From JAVEYA01 sp034003745 (GTDB lineage: Bacteria > Bacillota > Peptococcia > DRI-13 > PHAD01): a stretch of 20,379 nucleotides of DNA. Below the pieces are notes generated by a model. The model worked only from the letters and a program-made list of their open reading frames with translations, was not told where the DNA came from and made no database searches. Shown here in pieces: positions 6,925 through 14,851 of the stretch; the first letter of the stretch is position 1; each line of letters opens with the position of its first letter. The stretch covers positions 1-20,379 of the forward strand of contig JAVEYA010000037.1 in NCBI GenBank assembly GCA_034003745.1, read 5' to 3'. A program made the translations under genes and the position numbers.

Positions 6925-9900
6925 ATGACGTTACAGCCTATCTATGAATATCTTCATAATATTAAGGAAGCAGGCTTTCTCCTGGAACAGCTGGATAAAG
7001 CCCAGGATCATCTGCTTTACGGGGTGAGCGGCTCCTTAAAGAGTTTGCTTGCGGCGATGGTTTTAAAAAATCAGGATAAACCGCTTTTATATGTTGTAGA
7101 AAATATCCAACGGGGTAAAGAGGTGTTCGATGATCTAAACACCCTACTGCCCGAATATACCGTCAATTATTATCCGGCTTTGGATATTTTGCCTTTTGAA
7201 GTGATCGCGAGGAGCCACGAAACGCAGCAAAAACGTCTGGAGGTGCTGGTCAGCCTCCAGGAAAATAAAAAAATTGTGATTGTCACTACGCTGGAGGCTT
7301 TAAGCAAAGTGCTGATTTCAGCCCAAGCCTTTCGTACGGCCGCTTTCTCTTTAAAAGCGGGGGATAGGATGGAAGCCGGCGTACTGATGGAGCGTTTGTT
7401 ATCTTTAGGCTATCAGCGCGCGGATATGGTCGAGGGCAAGGGTCAGTTCTCCCTGCGCGGCGGCATCCTGGACATCTTCGGCTCTATCAGCGAGAATCCT
7501 TACCGGATAGAATTTTTTGATGATGAAATTGAGTCTATCCGGCTTTTTTCCATTGAGAATCAGCGCTCTATCAAGAAGCTGGAAGAGATCCGCATTTACC
7601 CGTCCTCCGAGTTCTTTCTGGCGGGACAGGATAAAGAAAAAGGCCTGGCCCAAATTGAAAAAGAAGCCCTGAAACAATTAAAGAGCCTGGAAAAGAGAGG
7701 GAGCCGGGAAGCCTGCAATAATCTCTCCGCCAAGATGCGGGAAGTACTCGAAAACATTCGGGAGAATCAGTGCTTTACCGGCTATGAGCAATATCTCCCC
7801 TATTTTTCCGACCGTAAATATTCACTTCTGGATTATTTTCAGGAAACGCCCGTCTTGATTATGGATGAACCGAATCGTCAGCGGGAAAGTTTTTTGCAGA
7901 CCCAAATGGAGGCGCTGGAGACCTATAAGACGCTTTTAGAGAAAGGGCTCATCTTTCCGGGGCAGGCGGACAACTACTTCCAAATGGAAGAGATTCTACA
8001 GCTGGCCCACCAAAGCCCCAAAATCTATTTTTCCTTATTACCCAAAAAACCGGCTGGATTGGAGAAAGTCAACCTGTTAAGCGTTGCGGCGAAGACCCCC
8101 GGCCTGTTCATGGGCAAGACCCGTCTTTTGGTGGATGAATTAAAAGAATGGCTGCGGCAGAAGGCTGCCGTTTTGATTTGCGTTGATTCCCAAGAGCGGG
8201 CGGAACGCCTGAAGCAAGGACTCTGGGACTTAGGCGTCGAGGCTGTTATTGCGAAGCAGGGACTGAAACTTACCCCGGAAAAGGTCTATATTACCCGGGG
8301 ACAGCTTTCCGGAGGATTTGAGCTGCCTGTCTGGAAGCTGGCGGTATTGACGGAGCATGAACTTTTTCATCAACCGAAAAAAAGGGCGCCACGCAAAATT
8401 TTCAGTGAAGGCAAACGCGTTAACGTCCTGGAAGATTTGAAAAGCGGCGATTATGTCGTCCATACCAACCACGGCATCGGCCGCTATATGGGCATTGAGA
8501 AGCTCAATGTCGGGGAAGCGGAACGCGATTACCTGGTCATTAAATACCAGGGAGAAGATAAACTGTATGTCCCTACAGAACAGTCGGGCCTCTTGCAAAA
8601 ATATTTCAGCCAGGAAGGGGTCTCCCCTAAATTATCCAAGCTGGGCGGCAATGAGTGGAGTAAAATCAAAAGCAAAGTCAAAGGCGCGGTACAGGAGCTG
8701 GCGGAAGATTTGCTGGCCTTATACGCTGCCCGTGAATCTGTTCCGGGCTATGCATTTTCTCCTGATTTGGCCTGGCAGACAGATTTTGAAGAAGCCTTCC
8801 CCTATGAAGAGACGCCGGATCAGTTGCGGGCGATTACGGAAGTCAAGCAGGATATGGAGAAGCCGCGTCCCATGGACCGGCTGCTCTGCGGCGATGTAGG
8901 CTACGGCAAGACGGAAGTAGCTATCCGCGCTGCTTTCAAGGCGGTCACAGGCGGCAAACAGGTTGCTGTTTTGGTGCCCACTACGGTATTGGCGCAGCAG
9001 CATTTTAATACTTTTCGGGAACGCTTTGAGGGATTCGCCGTAAATGTTGGCGTGTTAAGCCGTTTCCGCACGGCCAAGGAACAAAAAGAAACCTTAAAAG
9101 AGCTGAAATACGGCAAATTGGATATTGTCATCGGCACCCACCGGCTCTTATCCCAGGATATCAAGTTCAAGGAATTGGGCCTGGTGATTGTGGATGAAGA
9201 ACAGCGCTTTGGCGTGATGCATAAAGAAAAGCTGAAGAAACTCAGAAAATCGGTGGATGTGCTGACCCTGACCGCTACGCCGATCCCCCGGACACTGCAT
9301 ATGGCTCTGGCAGGCGCCCGGGACATGAGCGTCATCGAAACACCCCCGGAAGACCGCTATCCAGTGCAGACCTTCGTGGTAGAATACTCTCCTCAATTGA
9401 TCCGGGAAGCCATCCGGCGGGAATTGGGGCGGGGCGGGCAGGTCTATTATGTGCATAACCGCATCGAAGATATCGATAGAGTGGCTAACCATGTCCGTGA
9501 ACTGGCGCCTGAGGCCAATGTCGGGGTCGGGCACGGGAGAATGGCGGAAGATCAGCTGGAAAAAGCCATGCTTGCTTTCATGGAAGGGTCGCTGGATGTC
9601 CTGGTGAGCACGACGATCATCGAATCCGGTCTGGATATTTCCAATGTGAATACGCTGATCATTAATGACGCCGACAGATTGGGCCTTGCCCAGCTCTATC
9701 AGCTGAGAGGCCGGGTGGGACGTTCCAATAGGGTAGCGTATGCTTACCTGACTTATAATAAAGATAAGATTTTATCCGAGGTAGCGGAAAAACGCCTGAA
9801 TGCGATTCGTGAGTTTACGGAACTGGGTTCCGGCTTTAAAATCGCCATGAAAGATCTGGAGATCCGGGGAGCGGGCAATATCTTAGGCGCCGAACAACAT

Positions 9901-10461
9901 GGTCACGTAGCGGCAGTGGGTTTTGACCTGTATTGCCGGATGCTGGAGGAGGCGGTGAAAGCAGCCAAGGGGGAAGAACTTCCCCCGGAGAAAGAAGTAA
10001 CCATAGACCTGCAGGTCAAAGCCTATATTCCCCAGGAGTATATCTATGATAACGGCGCCAAAATTGATTTTTATCAACGGATTTACGCTGCCCGGGAAAT
10101 TACCGAAATCGAATTGCTGCGGGAAGAATTTATCGATCGTTTTGGGCCTCTGCCAGAACCGCTGAATAATCTTTTGAAAATTGCCGTGATTAAGATATTG
10201 GCCGCTTCGGCTAAAGTTTTGGCGGTTTTTCAGGAGAAGGCTTTAATTAAGCTGAAGATGGAAGAAGATCATGGCTTGTCGGGTCAGAGATTAATGGAAT
10301 TAGCCAGAAAATATCGGCGGCAGGTGGGTTTTAGTGTTTCCTCCGGGCTGGAAATTATGGTCAACACACAGAATCTGGAGATGGGCCGGGTCTTGCAGTT
10401 GTTAGAAGAAGTCATCATGGAAATATCAACTATTGCTCAGAAAGAAGGATTATTGGTATAA
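6925..10461 (+). CDS. mfd: Transcription-repair coupling factor Mfd
   Basis: ATP-driven translocase that removes RNA polymerase stalled at DNA damage and recruits UvrA. 1178 residues, matching the Bacillus protein (about 1177). The N-terminal UvrB-like region has the degenerate nucleotide loop GVSGSLKS (33-40). The RNA polymerase-interaction domain begins around GDYVVHTNHGIGRYMGI (about 505). The helicase domains carry Walker A GDVGYGKTE (Lys662), DEEQ (757-760), TATPIPRTL and motif VI QLRGRVGR (926-933). The TRCF C-terminal domain ends the protein. I start at ATG 6925, with GGAGG (6911-6915) 9 bases upstream; a longer frame from 6868 adds 19 unrelated residues. Sits after fin as in Bacillus. 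Firm. Confidence 0.97.
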   Translation: MTLQPIYEYLHNIKEAGFLLEQLDKAQDHLLYGVSGSLKSLLAAMVLKNQDKPLLYVVENIQRGKEVFDDLNTLLPEYTVNYYPALDILPFEVIARSHETQQKRLEVLVSLQENKKIVIVTTLEALSKVLISAQAFRTAAFSLKAGDRMEAGVLMERLLSLGYQRADMVEGKGQFSLRGGILDIFGSISENPYRIEFFDDEIESIRLFSIENQRSIKKLEEIRIYPSSEFFLAGQDKEKGLAQIEKEALKQLKSLEKRGSREACNNLSAKMREVLENIRENQCFTGYEQYLPYFSDRKYSLLDYFQETPVLIMDEPNRQRESFLQTQMEALETYKTLLEKGLIFPGQADNYFQMEEILQLAHQSPKIYFSLLPKKPAGLEKVNLLSVAAKTPGLFMGKTRLLVDELKEWLRQKAAVLICVDSQERAERLKQGLWDLGVEAVIAKQGLKLTPEKVYITRGQLSGGFELPVWKLAVLTEHELFHQPKKRAPRKIFSEGKRVNVLEDLKSGDYVVHTNHGIGRYMGIEKLNVGEAERDYLVIKYQGEDKLYVPTEQSGLLQKYFSQEGVSPKLSKLGGNEWSKIKSKVKGAVQELAEDLLALYAARESVPGYAFSPDLAWQTDFEEAFPYEETPDQLRAITEVKQDMEKPRPMDRLLCGDVGYGKTEVAIRAAFKAVTGGKQVAVLVPTTVLAQQHFNTFRERFEGFAVNVGVLSRFRTAKEQKETLKELKYGKLDIVIGTHRLLSQDIKFKELGLVIVDEEQRFGVMHKEKLKKLRKSVDVLTLTATPIPRTLHMALAGARDMSVIETPPEDRYPVQTFVVEYSPQLIREAIRRELGRGGQVYYVHNRIEDIDRVANHVRELAPEANVGVGHGRMAEDQLEKAMLAFMEGSLDVLVSTTIIESGLDISNVNTLIINDADRLGLAQLYQLRGRVGRSNRVAYAYLTYNKDKILSEVAEKRLNAIREFTELGSGFKIAMKDLEIRGAGNILGAEQHGHVAAVGFDLYCRMLEEAVKAAKGEELPPEKEVTIDLQVKAYIPQEYIYDNGAKIDFYQRIYAAREITEIELLREEFIDRFGPLPEPLNNLLKIAVIKILAASAKVLAVFQEKALIKLKMEEDHGLSGQRLMELARKYRRQVGFSVSSGLEIMVNTQNLEMGRVLQLLEEVIMEISTIAQKEGLLV

Positions 10462-10462
10462 T
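10433..10462 (+). promoter_or_regulatory. Sigma-A promoter with extended -10 for the foldase gene
   Basis: TTGCTC (10433-10438), 18 bases, TATAAT (10457-10462), with TGG directly before the -10 box (extended -10, TGnTATAAT). The -10 box overlaps the mfd stop codon. Expected start is near 10469, about 50 bases before the lipoprotein gene. Confidence 0.6.
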
Positions 10463-10519
10463 GAGAATGCTGTCTTATTAAGCTGAATATTCATCATATA
10501 GAGGAGGAACAGTATTATA

Positions 10520-11590
10520 ATGAAGAAAGTTTCTGCGCTCATTGTTTGTATTCTTTTCCTGGCTTTGTTGCTGAGCGGGTGTACAGGCGCCAACGGTGAT
10601 AATAAAGGTGATAATAAAGGGGTTACTACGGATATAGGCGACGCTGTGGCCAGTATAGACGGAAAACTGATCACTTATGAAGAATTACAGAGCAAAGTAA
10701 AGCGGCTGGCCGCCATGTATCAGTATAATTTGGAAGCTCCGGAAAACGCCGCGGCGGTACAGAATCTCAATGTACAAATTTTACAAAGCATGATTGACGA
10801 TATCATCCTCAAGAATCATCCGGATTTGCAAAAGTTCGCGGTGTCAGAGGAGGAATACCAGGAGGAATTGGCACTCATCAAGGAACAGTTCGAGGATAAA
10901 TTGGCGTATGAGCTCTTTTTGGCGGAAAGAATGATGACGGAAGGAGATTTGGAATTATACGTCAAAGATCAATTGCTGATCAATAAGATCTTTAATGACA
11001 TTACCAAAGAAATTACCGAGCCGGCCATGGACCCCAAAGAATATTATGATAATAACCTGGATGCTTTTTATCAGACGGAGCAAAGAAAGGTCCGCCATAT
11101 CCTGGTCAAAACACAGGCCGAAGCGGAAGCCGTTATCGCCCGGCTGAAGAAGGGTGAAGACTTTATCAAACTGGTCAAGGAACTTTCGAAGGATACATCC
11201 TCCCAGGATAATGAAGGCTTAATTGGGCCGTTTGCCAAAAATGATCTGATGCTGGTTCCGGAGTTTATTAATGGCGCCTACACGCTGCAGAAGGAGGGCG
11301 AATATACGAAAACGCCCGTGCAGACCGTCCATGGGTTCCATATCATTAAGGCGGAAGAGATTATACCTTCCAGACAATATGCTTATGAAGAAGTAAAAGA
11401 CATGATCGCGGACCGCCTTCTCCTGGAAGCCAAGCAGGCTGGTTTTGAAACTTTTATGACCGAATTGCGGGGTGAAACCAAAATAATCGATAACCTGCAG
11501 CAAGTGCTGGAGAAAAAAGCTGCAGAAAAAGTGACAGCAGCGCCCGAAGCTTCAGACGGTGAAGAACCGGCTGAACCGGAAACAAAATAA
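10520..11590 (+). CDS. PpiC-type peptidyl-prolyl isomerase lipoprotein (PrsA/SurA-like)
   Basis: 356 residues. A signal peptide (MKKVSALIVCILFLALLLSGC) ends in lipobox LSGC with Cys21, so the protein should be anchored outside the membrane. A charged linker contains GDNKGDNKG. A SurA_N-like helical region (about 40-180) is followed by a parvulin domain from VRHILVKTQAEAE (about 191) to TVHGFHIIKAEE (about 272-282), with the expected GxxGPF and PVQTVHGFH elements. The tail is Glu/Pro/Ala-rich. Such proteins fold secreted proteins. GAGGAGGAA precedes the ATG. It stands between mfd and spoVT, where Bacillus has no such gene, and carries its own promoter and terminator. I do not assign prsA because related clostridia have several paralogues. 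Confidence 0.85.
   Translation: MKKVSALIVCILFLALLLSGCTGANGDNKGDNKGVTTDIGDAVASIDGKLITYEELQSKVKRLAAMYQYNLEAPENAAAVQNLNVQILQSMIDDIILKNHPDLQKFAVSEEEYQEELALIKEQFEDKLAYELFLAERMMTEGDLELYVKDQLLINKIFNDITKEITEPAMDPKEYYDNNLDAFYQTEQRKVRHILVKTQAEAEAVIARLKKGEDFIKLVKELSKDTSSQDNEGLIGPFAKNDLMLVPEFINGAYTLQKEGEYTKTPVQTVHGFHIIKAEEIIPSRQYAYEEVKDMIADRLLLEAKQAGFETFMTELRGETKIIDNLQQVLEKKAAEKVTAAPEASDGEEPAEPETK
10595..10618 (+). repeat. Two tandem copies of a 12-base unit in the lipoprotein linker
   Basis: GGTGATAATAAA is repeated exactly twice head to tail, coding for GDNKGDNK just after the lipidated cysteine. Identical codons suggest recent duplication of a flexible spacer. Confidence 0.85.
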
Positions 11591-11604
11591 AGCATTAATA
11601 ATAA

Positions 11605-11652
11605 AAACTGTCCGTACCGGAGATTGTTCATCACCGGCGGGGCAGTTTTTTT
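11605..11652 (+). terminator. Terminator after the foldase gene
   Basis: Stem AAACTGTCC (11605-11613) with GGGCAGTTT (11640-11648), one wobble pair, an inner CCGG/CCGG pairing, then a run of seven Ts (11646-11652). Confidence 0.85.
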
Positions 11653-11751
11653 GTTGTCCATAATCTTTATGCGCTACAAATTTTAGGTATAAAAATGACG
11701 GGATTAACAAAATAATAGGTGTACCAAAAAAAATATCCAAAGGAGGTCGGA

Positions 11752-11850
11752 ATTTTAACCAAAGCGAGGCAACGAAGAATAAATACTATATCAATAATAT
11801 ATACTAAAACTAAAGTATCCCTTAAACTTCTAAGGAGGGAAATGTATTAA
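11752..11850 (+). other. Possible leader ORF with a non-standard ATT start before spoVT
   Basis: AAAGGAGGT (11739-11747) is a full-strength Shine-Dalgarno sequence, yet no ATG, GTG or TTG follows at normal distance. ATT at 11752 opens a 32-codon, Lys/Arg-rich frame (ILTKARQRRINTISIIYTK…) whose TAA (11848-11850) overlaps the spoVT ATG as TAATG. It may be a coupled leader peptide, a decayed gene or chance. The same stretch contains the sigma-G-like promoter, so only transcripts that start further upstream would carry it. Confidence 0.25.
11777..11806 (+). promoter_or_regulatory. Sigma-G-like promoter of spoVT
   Basis: GAATA (11777-11781), 18 bases, TATACTA (11800-11806), against the recalled sigma-G pattern GnATR, 17-18, CATnnTA; one mismatch (T for C). 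The expected leader is about 37 bases. spoVT is a sigma-G gene in Bacillus subtilis. Confidence 0.55.
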
Positions 11851-12407
11851 TGAAAGCAACAGGTATCGTTCGCAGAATTGACGATTTGGGCCGGGTTGTT
11901 ATACCGAAAGAAATCCGCAGAACTTTGCGTATCCGCGAAGGCGATCCGTTAGAGATTTTCGTAGATCGTGAAGGGGAAGTCATTTTAAAAAAATATTCTC
12001 CCATTGGTGAACTTGGAGATTTTGCCAAAGAGTATGCCGACTCTCTTTATGAGGCGATTGGACATATTGCCTGCATTGCCGACAGGGACCAGATCGTTGC
12101 TGTAGCCGGCGGTCCGAAAAAGGAATTTTTGAATAAGCGTATTGGTCCCGCTGTAGAAAAAGTCATGGAAGACAGAAAAGCAGTGATGATTAATCAACCG
12201 GGACAGCAGACTTATTCACAGATTGTCTCCGGTGATGAAGGCGAGGCCAGGTATACGGCGGAAGTCATCGCACCGATTATCGCGGAAGGTGATCCCATCG
12301 GGGCGGTAATCATCGCTTCCAAGGAACCCAATGCCAAATTCGGCGATCTGGAGTTGAAGCTGGCCGAAACAGCGGCCTCCTTTTTGGCCAAACAAATGGA
12401 ACAATAA
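11850..12407 (+). CDS. spoVT: Stage V sporulation regulator SpoVT
   Basis: DNA-binding regulator that tunes sigma-G-dependent genes in the forespore and helps shape spore properties and germination. Residues 1-50 are an AbrB-type swapped-hairpin domain (MKATGIVRRIDDLGRVVIPKEIRRTL…EGDPLEIFVDREGE). About 55-180 form the GAF-like effector domain, including YADSLYEAIGHIACIADRDQ and a C-terminal helix with SFLAKQMEQ. 185 residues compare with 178 in Bacillus. ATG 11850 has AAGGAGGG (11832-11839) 10 bases upstream. It follows mfd and the foldase gene and has a sigma-G-like promoter and its own terminator-like hairpin, suggesting single-gene transcription. Full length with both domains separates it from short AbrB proteins. 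Firm. Confidence 0.95.
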   Translation: MKATGIVRRIDDLGRVVIPKEIRRTLRIREGDPLEIFVDREGEVILKKYSPIGELGDFAKEYADSLYEAIGHIACIADRDQIVAVAGGPKKEFLNKRIGPAVEKVMEDRKAVMINQPGQQTYSQIVSGDEGEARYTAEVIAPIIAEGDPIGAVIIASKEPNAKFGDLELKLAETAASFLAKQMEQ

Positions 12408-12409
12408 AC

Positions 12410-12442
12410 AGGCGGTGCTAAAGGCGCCGCCTTCCCTCTTTT
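12410..12442 (+). terminator. Terminator-like hairpin after spoVT
   Basis: Eight-pair stem AGGCGGTG (12410-12417) with CGCCGCCT (12425-12432), one wobble, loop of 7. The tail TTCCCTCTTTT is only partly T-rich, so termination may be incomplete. Confidence 0.55.
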
Positions 12443-12459
12443 ATAGGGGGAAAGAGAGG

Positions 12460-12488
12460 TTGCCTGCCCGGACAAGCTGGTGTATGAT
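12460..12488 (+). promoter_or_regulatory. Sigma-A promoter of mazG
   Basis: TTGCCT (12460-12465), exactly 17 bases, TATGAT (12483-12488). Expected start is near 12495, giving a leader of about 50 bases that contains a hairpin. Confidence 0.6.
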
Positions 12489-12505
12489 GAATAAGAAATT
12501 ATCCG

Positions 12506-12523
12506 GGTAGGGTGCACCCTGCC
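12506..12523 (+). promoter_or_regulatory. Hairpin or palindromic operator in the mazG leader
   Basis: GGTAGGG (12506-12512) pairs with CCCTGCC (12517-12523), with one wobble, around a TGCA tetraloop. The core AGGGTGCACCCT (12509-12520) is a perfect 12-base palindrome in DNA, so a protein site is equally possible. It lies about 10-15 bases after the predicted start point and 8 before the ribosome-binding site. Confidence 0.4.
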
Positions 12524-12544
12524 GTTATAAAGGGAGCGACAGAT

Positions 12545-14047
12545 TTGCGGGAAATATTTATAGTAGGTCTTGGACCGGGCCAATTAGACAATCTTTCTTT
12601 GGGTGCAAAGGAGGCGCTGGGCCGGGGAAAGAAAATATTTTTGCGGACCGCGGAGCATCCGATCGTTTCGCAGTTAGCCTCCTTGAAGATAAAATTTACT
12701 GCTTTTGATTATCTTTATGAAGAAAAGAACAGCTTCGAGGAAATCTATGGGGCAATCGTGCAAAGCTTAATCCGGGAAGCCTATTCCTCTGATGGGACTG
12801 CTCCTTTGATTTATGCGGTGCCGGGACATCCCCTTGTAGGAGAAGAATCGGTCCGGCGGCTTCTGCAGGCCGCTCCTGCCGAGAACCTGAAAGTTTCCAT
12901 CATTCCGGGCATGAGTTTTCTCGATGCGGTCTATGCTTTGCTCAGGATTGACCCGGCCGAAGGATTTACGCTTCAGGACGCCCTTTCTTTGGATATCAGG
13001 AACATTTCCACGGCAAGCCATCTTTTATTTTTACAGGTGTACAACAAATTGGTCGCCTCCGACCTGAAGCTGGCGCTTCTGGAAAAATTCCCGGCGGAGT
13101 ATCCGGCTGTCATTATCCGGGCTGCCGGCATTGAAAAAGAAGAAGAAATGGTACGCGTTCCCCTGTGGGCGCTGGATCATTATGAAAAATTTAACCACCT
13201 GACTTCCGTCTATCTGGAACCTGCCCCACCTTCTGCCGGAACGGCCGGAGTCCAGGCCGGCGCGGTCTACCCACTGGACCCTCTGGTGGAGATTATGCAG
13301 CTTCTTCTTTCGCCCCAGGGCTGTCCTTGGGACCGGGAACAAACCCATGAGAGTCTCAAAACCTGTCTGTTAGAAGAGGCGTATGAAGTAATCGAGGCTA
13401 TCGACTTAAAGGATATGCATAAATTAAGGGAAGAATTGGGAGACTTATTGTTGCAAGTCGTCTTCCACTCCGCTTTGGCACAGGGCCGGGGGGATTTTAC
13501 GCCAAACGACGTTATCGCGGAAATTGTGGAAAAAATGATCCGGCGTCATCCCCATGTCTTTGGCGAAGGCTCCGCCCAAGATGCTGCTGAAGTAATCGTC
13601 AATTGGGAGAATATCAAGGCGCAGGAAAGAGGGGAAAACAAAACGGAGCAGGTCCGGCTGCCCCGGATCATGAAAAAATTGAACCGTTCAGCCCCAGCAT
13701 TATTATTGGCCGAGGAAGTTCAGGAAAAGGCCCGCCGGGTAGGATTTGACTGGGAAGACGCCCAAGGGGCCTGGGACAAAGTATTTGAGGAAATCAATGA
13801 ATTAAAAGAGGCAAAAACGGACAAAATAAAGGCAGAGGAAGAATTAGGGGATTTGCTCTTTGCCGTGGTCAATGTAGCCAGATTTCTACAAGTTTCGCCG
13901 GAACTGGCCTTAAGGACCAGCACTAATAAGTTTATCAAACGGTTTAACTATATAGAGCAGAAACTCCAGAAAAACAACAAAAAATGGGAAGAAATGGATT
14001 TGAAGCAGCTGGATTTATTATGGAATGAAGCAAAAAAGCCAATATAA
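12545..14047 (+). CDS. mazG: Tetrapyrrole methylase-fold / MazG NTP pyrophosphohydrolase fusion (YabN type)
   Basis: 500-residue two-domain protein of the YabN type (Bacillus about 489). Residues 1-220 resemble SAM-dependent tetrapyrrole methylases (IVGLGPGQLDNLSLGA near the start, YAVPGHPLVGEESVRRLL); the substrate of this domain in YabN proteins is not known. From about 240 there are two MazG repeats. The first has CPWDREQTHESLKTCLLEEAYE with the metal-binding EExxE at 277-281 and REELGDLL; the second has FEEINELKEAK and EEELGDLLFAVVN. MazG hydrolyses abnormal or surplus NTPs to NMP and pyrophosphate. TTG 12545 has AAAGGGAGCG about 7 bases upstream and starts right at REIFIVGLGPG; an in-frame GTG at 12512 lies in the leader hairpin and lacks a site. 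Firm. Confidence 0.93.
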   Translation: MREIFIVGLGPGQLDNLSLGAKEALGRGKKIFLRTAEHPIVSQLASLKIKFTAFDYLYEEKNSFEEIYGAIVQSLIREAYSSDGTAPLIYAVPGHPLVGEESVRRLLQAAPAENLKVSIIPGMSFLDAVYALLRIDPAEGFTLQDALSLDIRNISTASHLLFLQVYNKLVASDLKLALLEKFPAEYPAVIIRAAGIEKEEEMVRVPLWALDHYEKFNHLTSVYLEPAPPSAGTAGVQAGAVYPLDPLVEIMQLLLSPQGCPWDREQTHESLKTCLLEEAYEVIEAIDLKDMHKLREELGDLLLQVVFHSALAQGRGDFTPNDVIAEIVEKMIRRHPHVFGEGSAQDAAEVIVNWENIKAQERGENKTEQVRLPRIMKKLNRSAPALLLAEEVQEKARRVGFDWEDAQGAWDKVFEEINELKEAKTDKIKAEEELGDLLFAVVNVARFLQVSPELALRTSTNKFIKRFNYIEQKLQKNNKKWEEMDLKQLDLLWNEAKKPI

Positions 14048-14146
14048 TACAAAAAAAATGAAAAACTTTACAGCTGACGCAGGATTTTGCAAGGCTTTGT
14101 AGAACAATAGAAAAGGAAAAACCTTTATTTATTAGGAGGGATTATA

Positions 14147-14425
14147 TTGAATAAAACTGAACTCATAAGTGCTGTTGCAGAAAAAGCAGAAATGACCAAA
14201 AAAGACGCCGAGAAAGCGGTAAATGCAGTGCTCGCCAGCATTGAAGGCGCGCTTGCCCAGAAAGACAAAGTACAACTGGTTGGTTTCGGGACTTTTGAAG
14301 TAAGACAAAGAGCTGCCCGCACCGGCCGCAACCCGCAAACCGGCAAAGAAATCAAGATCGCCGCTACGAAGGTTCCTGCCTTCAAACCCGGCAAGGCGCT
14401 GAAAGATTCAGTAGTTAAGAAGTAG
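14147..14425 (+). CDS. hup: HU family DNA-binding protein
   Basis: 92-residue histone-like protein that bends and compacts DNA as a dimer. The whole family pattern is present: MNKTELISAVAEKAEMTKKDAEKAVNA, the loop KDKVQLVGFGTFEVRQRAARTGRNPQTGKEI, whose RNPQTG is the DNA-contacting arm, and the end PAFKPGKALKDSV. The start is TTG 14147, with AGGAGGG about 7 bases before it. It sits in its own unit: about 100 bases of AT-rich leader before it, a strong terminator after it. In Bacillus this slot between yabN and yabO has no HU gene; I recall the arrangement from clostridial relatives. I could not find a convincing promoter in 14048-14146. Firm as HU. Confidence 0.96.
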   Translation: MNKTELISAVAEKAEMTKKDAEKAVNAVLASIEGALAQKDKVQLVGFGTFEVRQRAARTGRNPQTGKEIKIAATKVPAFKPGKALKDSVVKK

Positions 14426-14467
14426 TTCATTTATCAAGCAATACATATTGTTTATAGTTTTGGATTG

Positions 14468-14500
14468 ATCAGGTTCGCCATAAAGAACCTGATTTTTTTT
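14468..14500 (+). terminator. Strong terminator after HU
   Basis: Perfect nine-pair stem ATCAGGTTC (14468-14476) with GAACCTGAT (14485-14493), loop of 8, followed by seven more Ts. Confidence 0.93.
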
Positions 14501-14528
14501 ACGATGCCTGTTTTAAGGGGGTGGCCGG

Positions 14529-14771
14529 ATGCGGCTGGATAAATTTATGAAAGTATCCCGCCTGATTAAACGGCGTACGGTAGCGAAGGACGTCAGTGAA
14601 GCGGGAAGGATCTCGGTAAATGGTAAAGTAGCCAAACCTTCCACGGAAGTCAAAGCCGGGGATATTTTGAAAATAGGTTTCGGCGCTAAAGAGATTCAGG
14701 TGGAAATACTGGAAATCAAAGAAACGATCGCAGCTAATGACGCCAAGAATCTCTACCGTGTGATTGAATAA
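14529..14771 (+). CDS. rqcP: RqcP (YabO), S4-domain ribosome quality control factor
   Basis: 80-residue S4 RNA-binding protein of the Hsp15 type. In Bacillus YabO was renamed RqcP: it binds split 50S subunits carrying stalled peptidyl-tRNA and works with RqcH in C-terminal alanine tailing. MRLDKFMKVSRLIKRRTVAKDV and AGRISVNGKVAKPSTEVKAGDILKI cover the S4 fold. ATG 14529 has AAGGGGGTGG about 5 bases upstream. It comes just before the spoIID–yabP group, as yabO precedes yabP in Bacillus. The sigma-E promoter of the next gene overlaps its last codons. Name follows family and position. Firm. Confidence 0.92.
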   Translation: MRLDKFMKVSRLIKRRTVAKDVSEAGRISVNGKVAKPSTEVKAGDILKIGFGAKEIQVEILEIKETIAANDAKNLYRVIE

Positions 14772-14794
14772 TTTAACAAAAGCCGTCATACATG
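14766..14794 (+). promoter_or_regulatory. Sigma-E promoter of the spoIID-like gene
   Basis: GAATAAT (14766-14772), 14 bases, CATACATG (14787-14794), against the recalled sigma-E consensus KMATATT, 14, CATACAnT: one mismatch in each box. Expected start is near 14801. Classical spoIID is transcribed by sigma-E in the mother cell. Confidence 0.65.
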
Positions 14795-14803
14795 ATTATT
14801 TTG

Positions 14804-14843
14804 CTCCCTGGCTAAACTAACCGAAAAGAATTTAGCCGGGGGG
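14804..14843 (+). promoter_or_regulatory. Hairpin burying the ribosome-binding site of the spoIID-like gene
   Basis: CTCCCTGGCTAAA (14804-14816) pairs with TTTAGCCGGGGGG (14831-14843) over 13 positions, two of them wobble, with a 14-base loop. The last six Gs of the 3' arm are the only ribosome-binding site for ATG 14852. The hairpin starts about 3 bases after the predicted sigma-E start point, so it would form the very 5' end of the message. The tail TATTTTTTA after the G-run also makes it look like a terminator. Confidence 0.6.
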
Positions 14844-14851
14844 TATTTTTT

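Noticed and set aside
14048..14146. Sigma-A promoter for HU
   Set aside because: TTTACA at 14067 and TTGCAA at 14087 have no usable -10 box at 16-18 bases. A small AAAGG/CCTTT hairpin near 14112-14127 is too weak to name.
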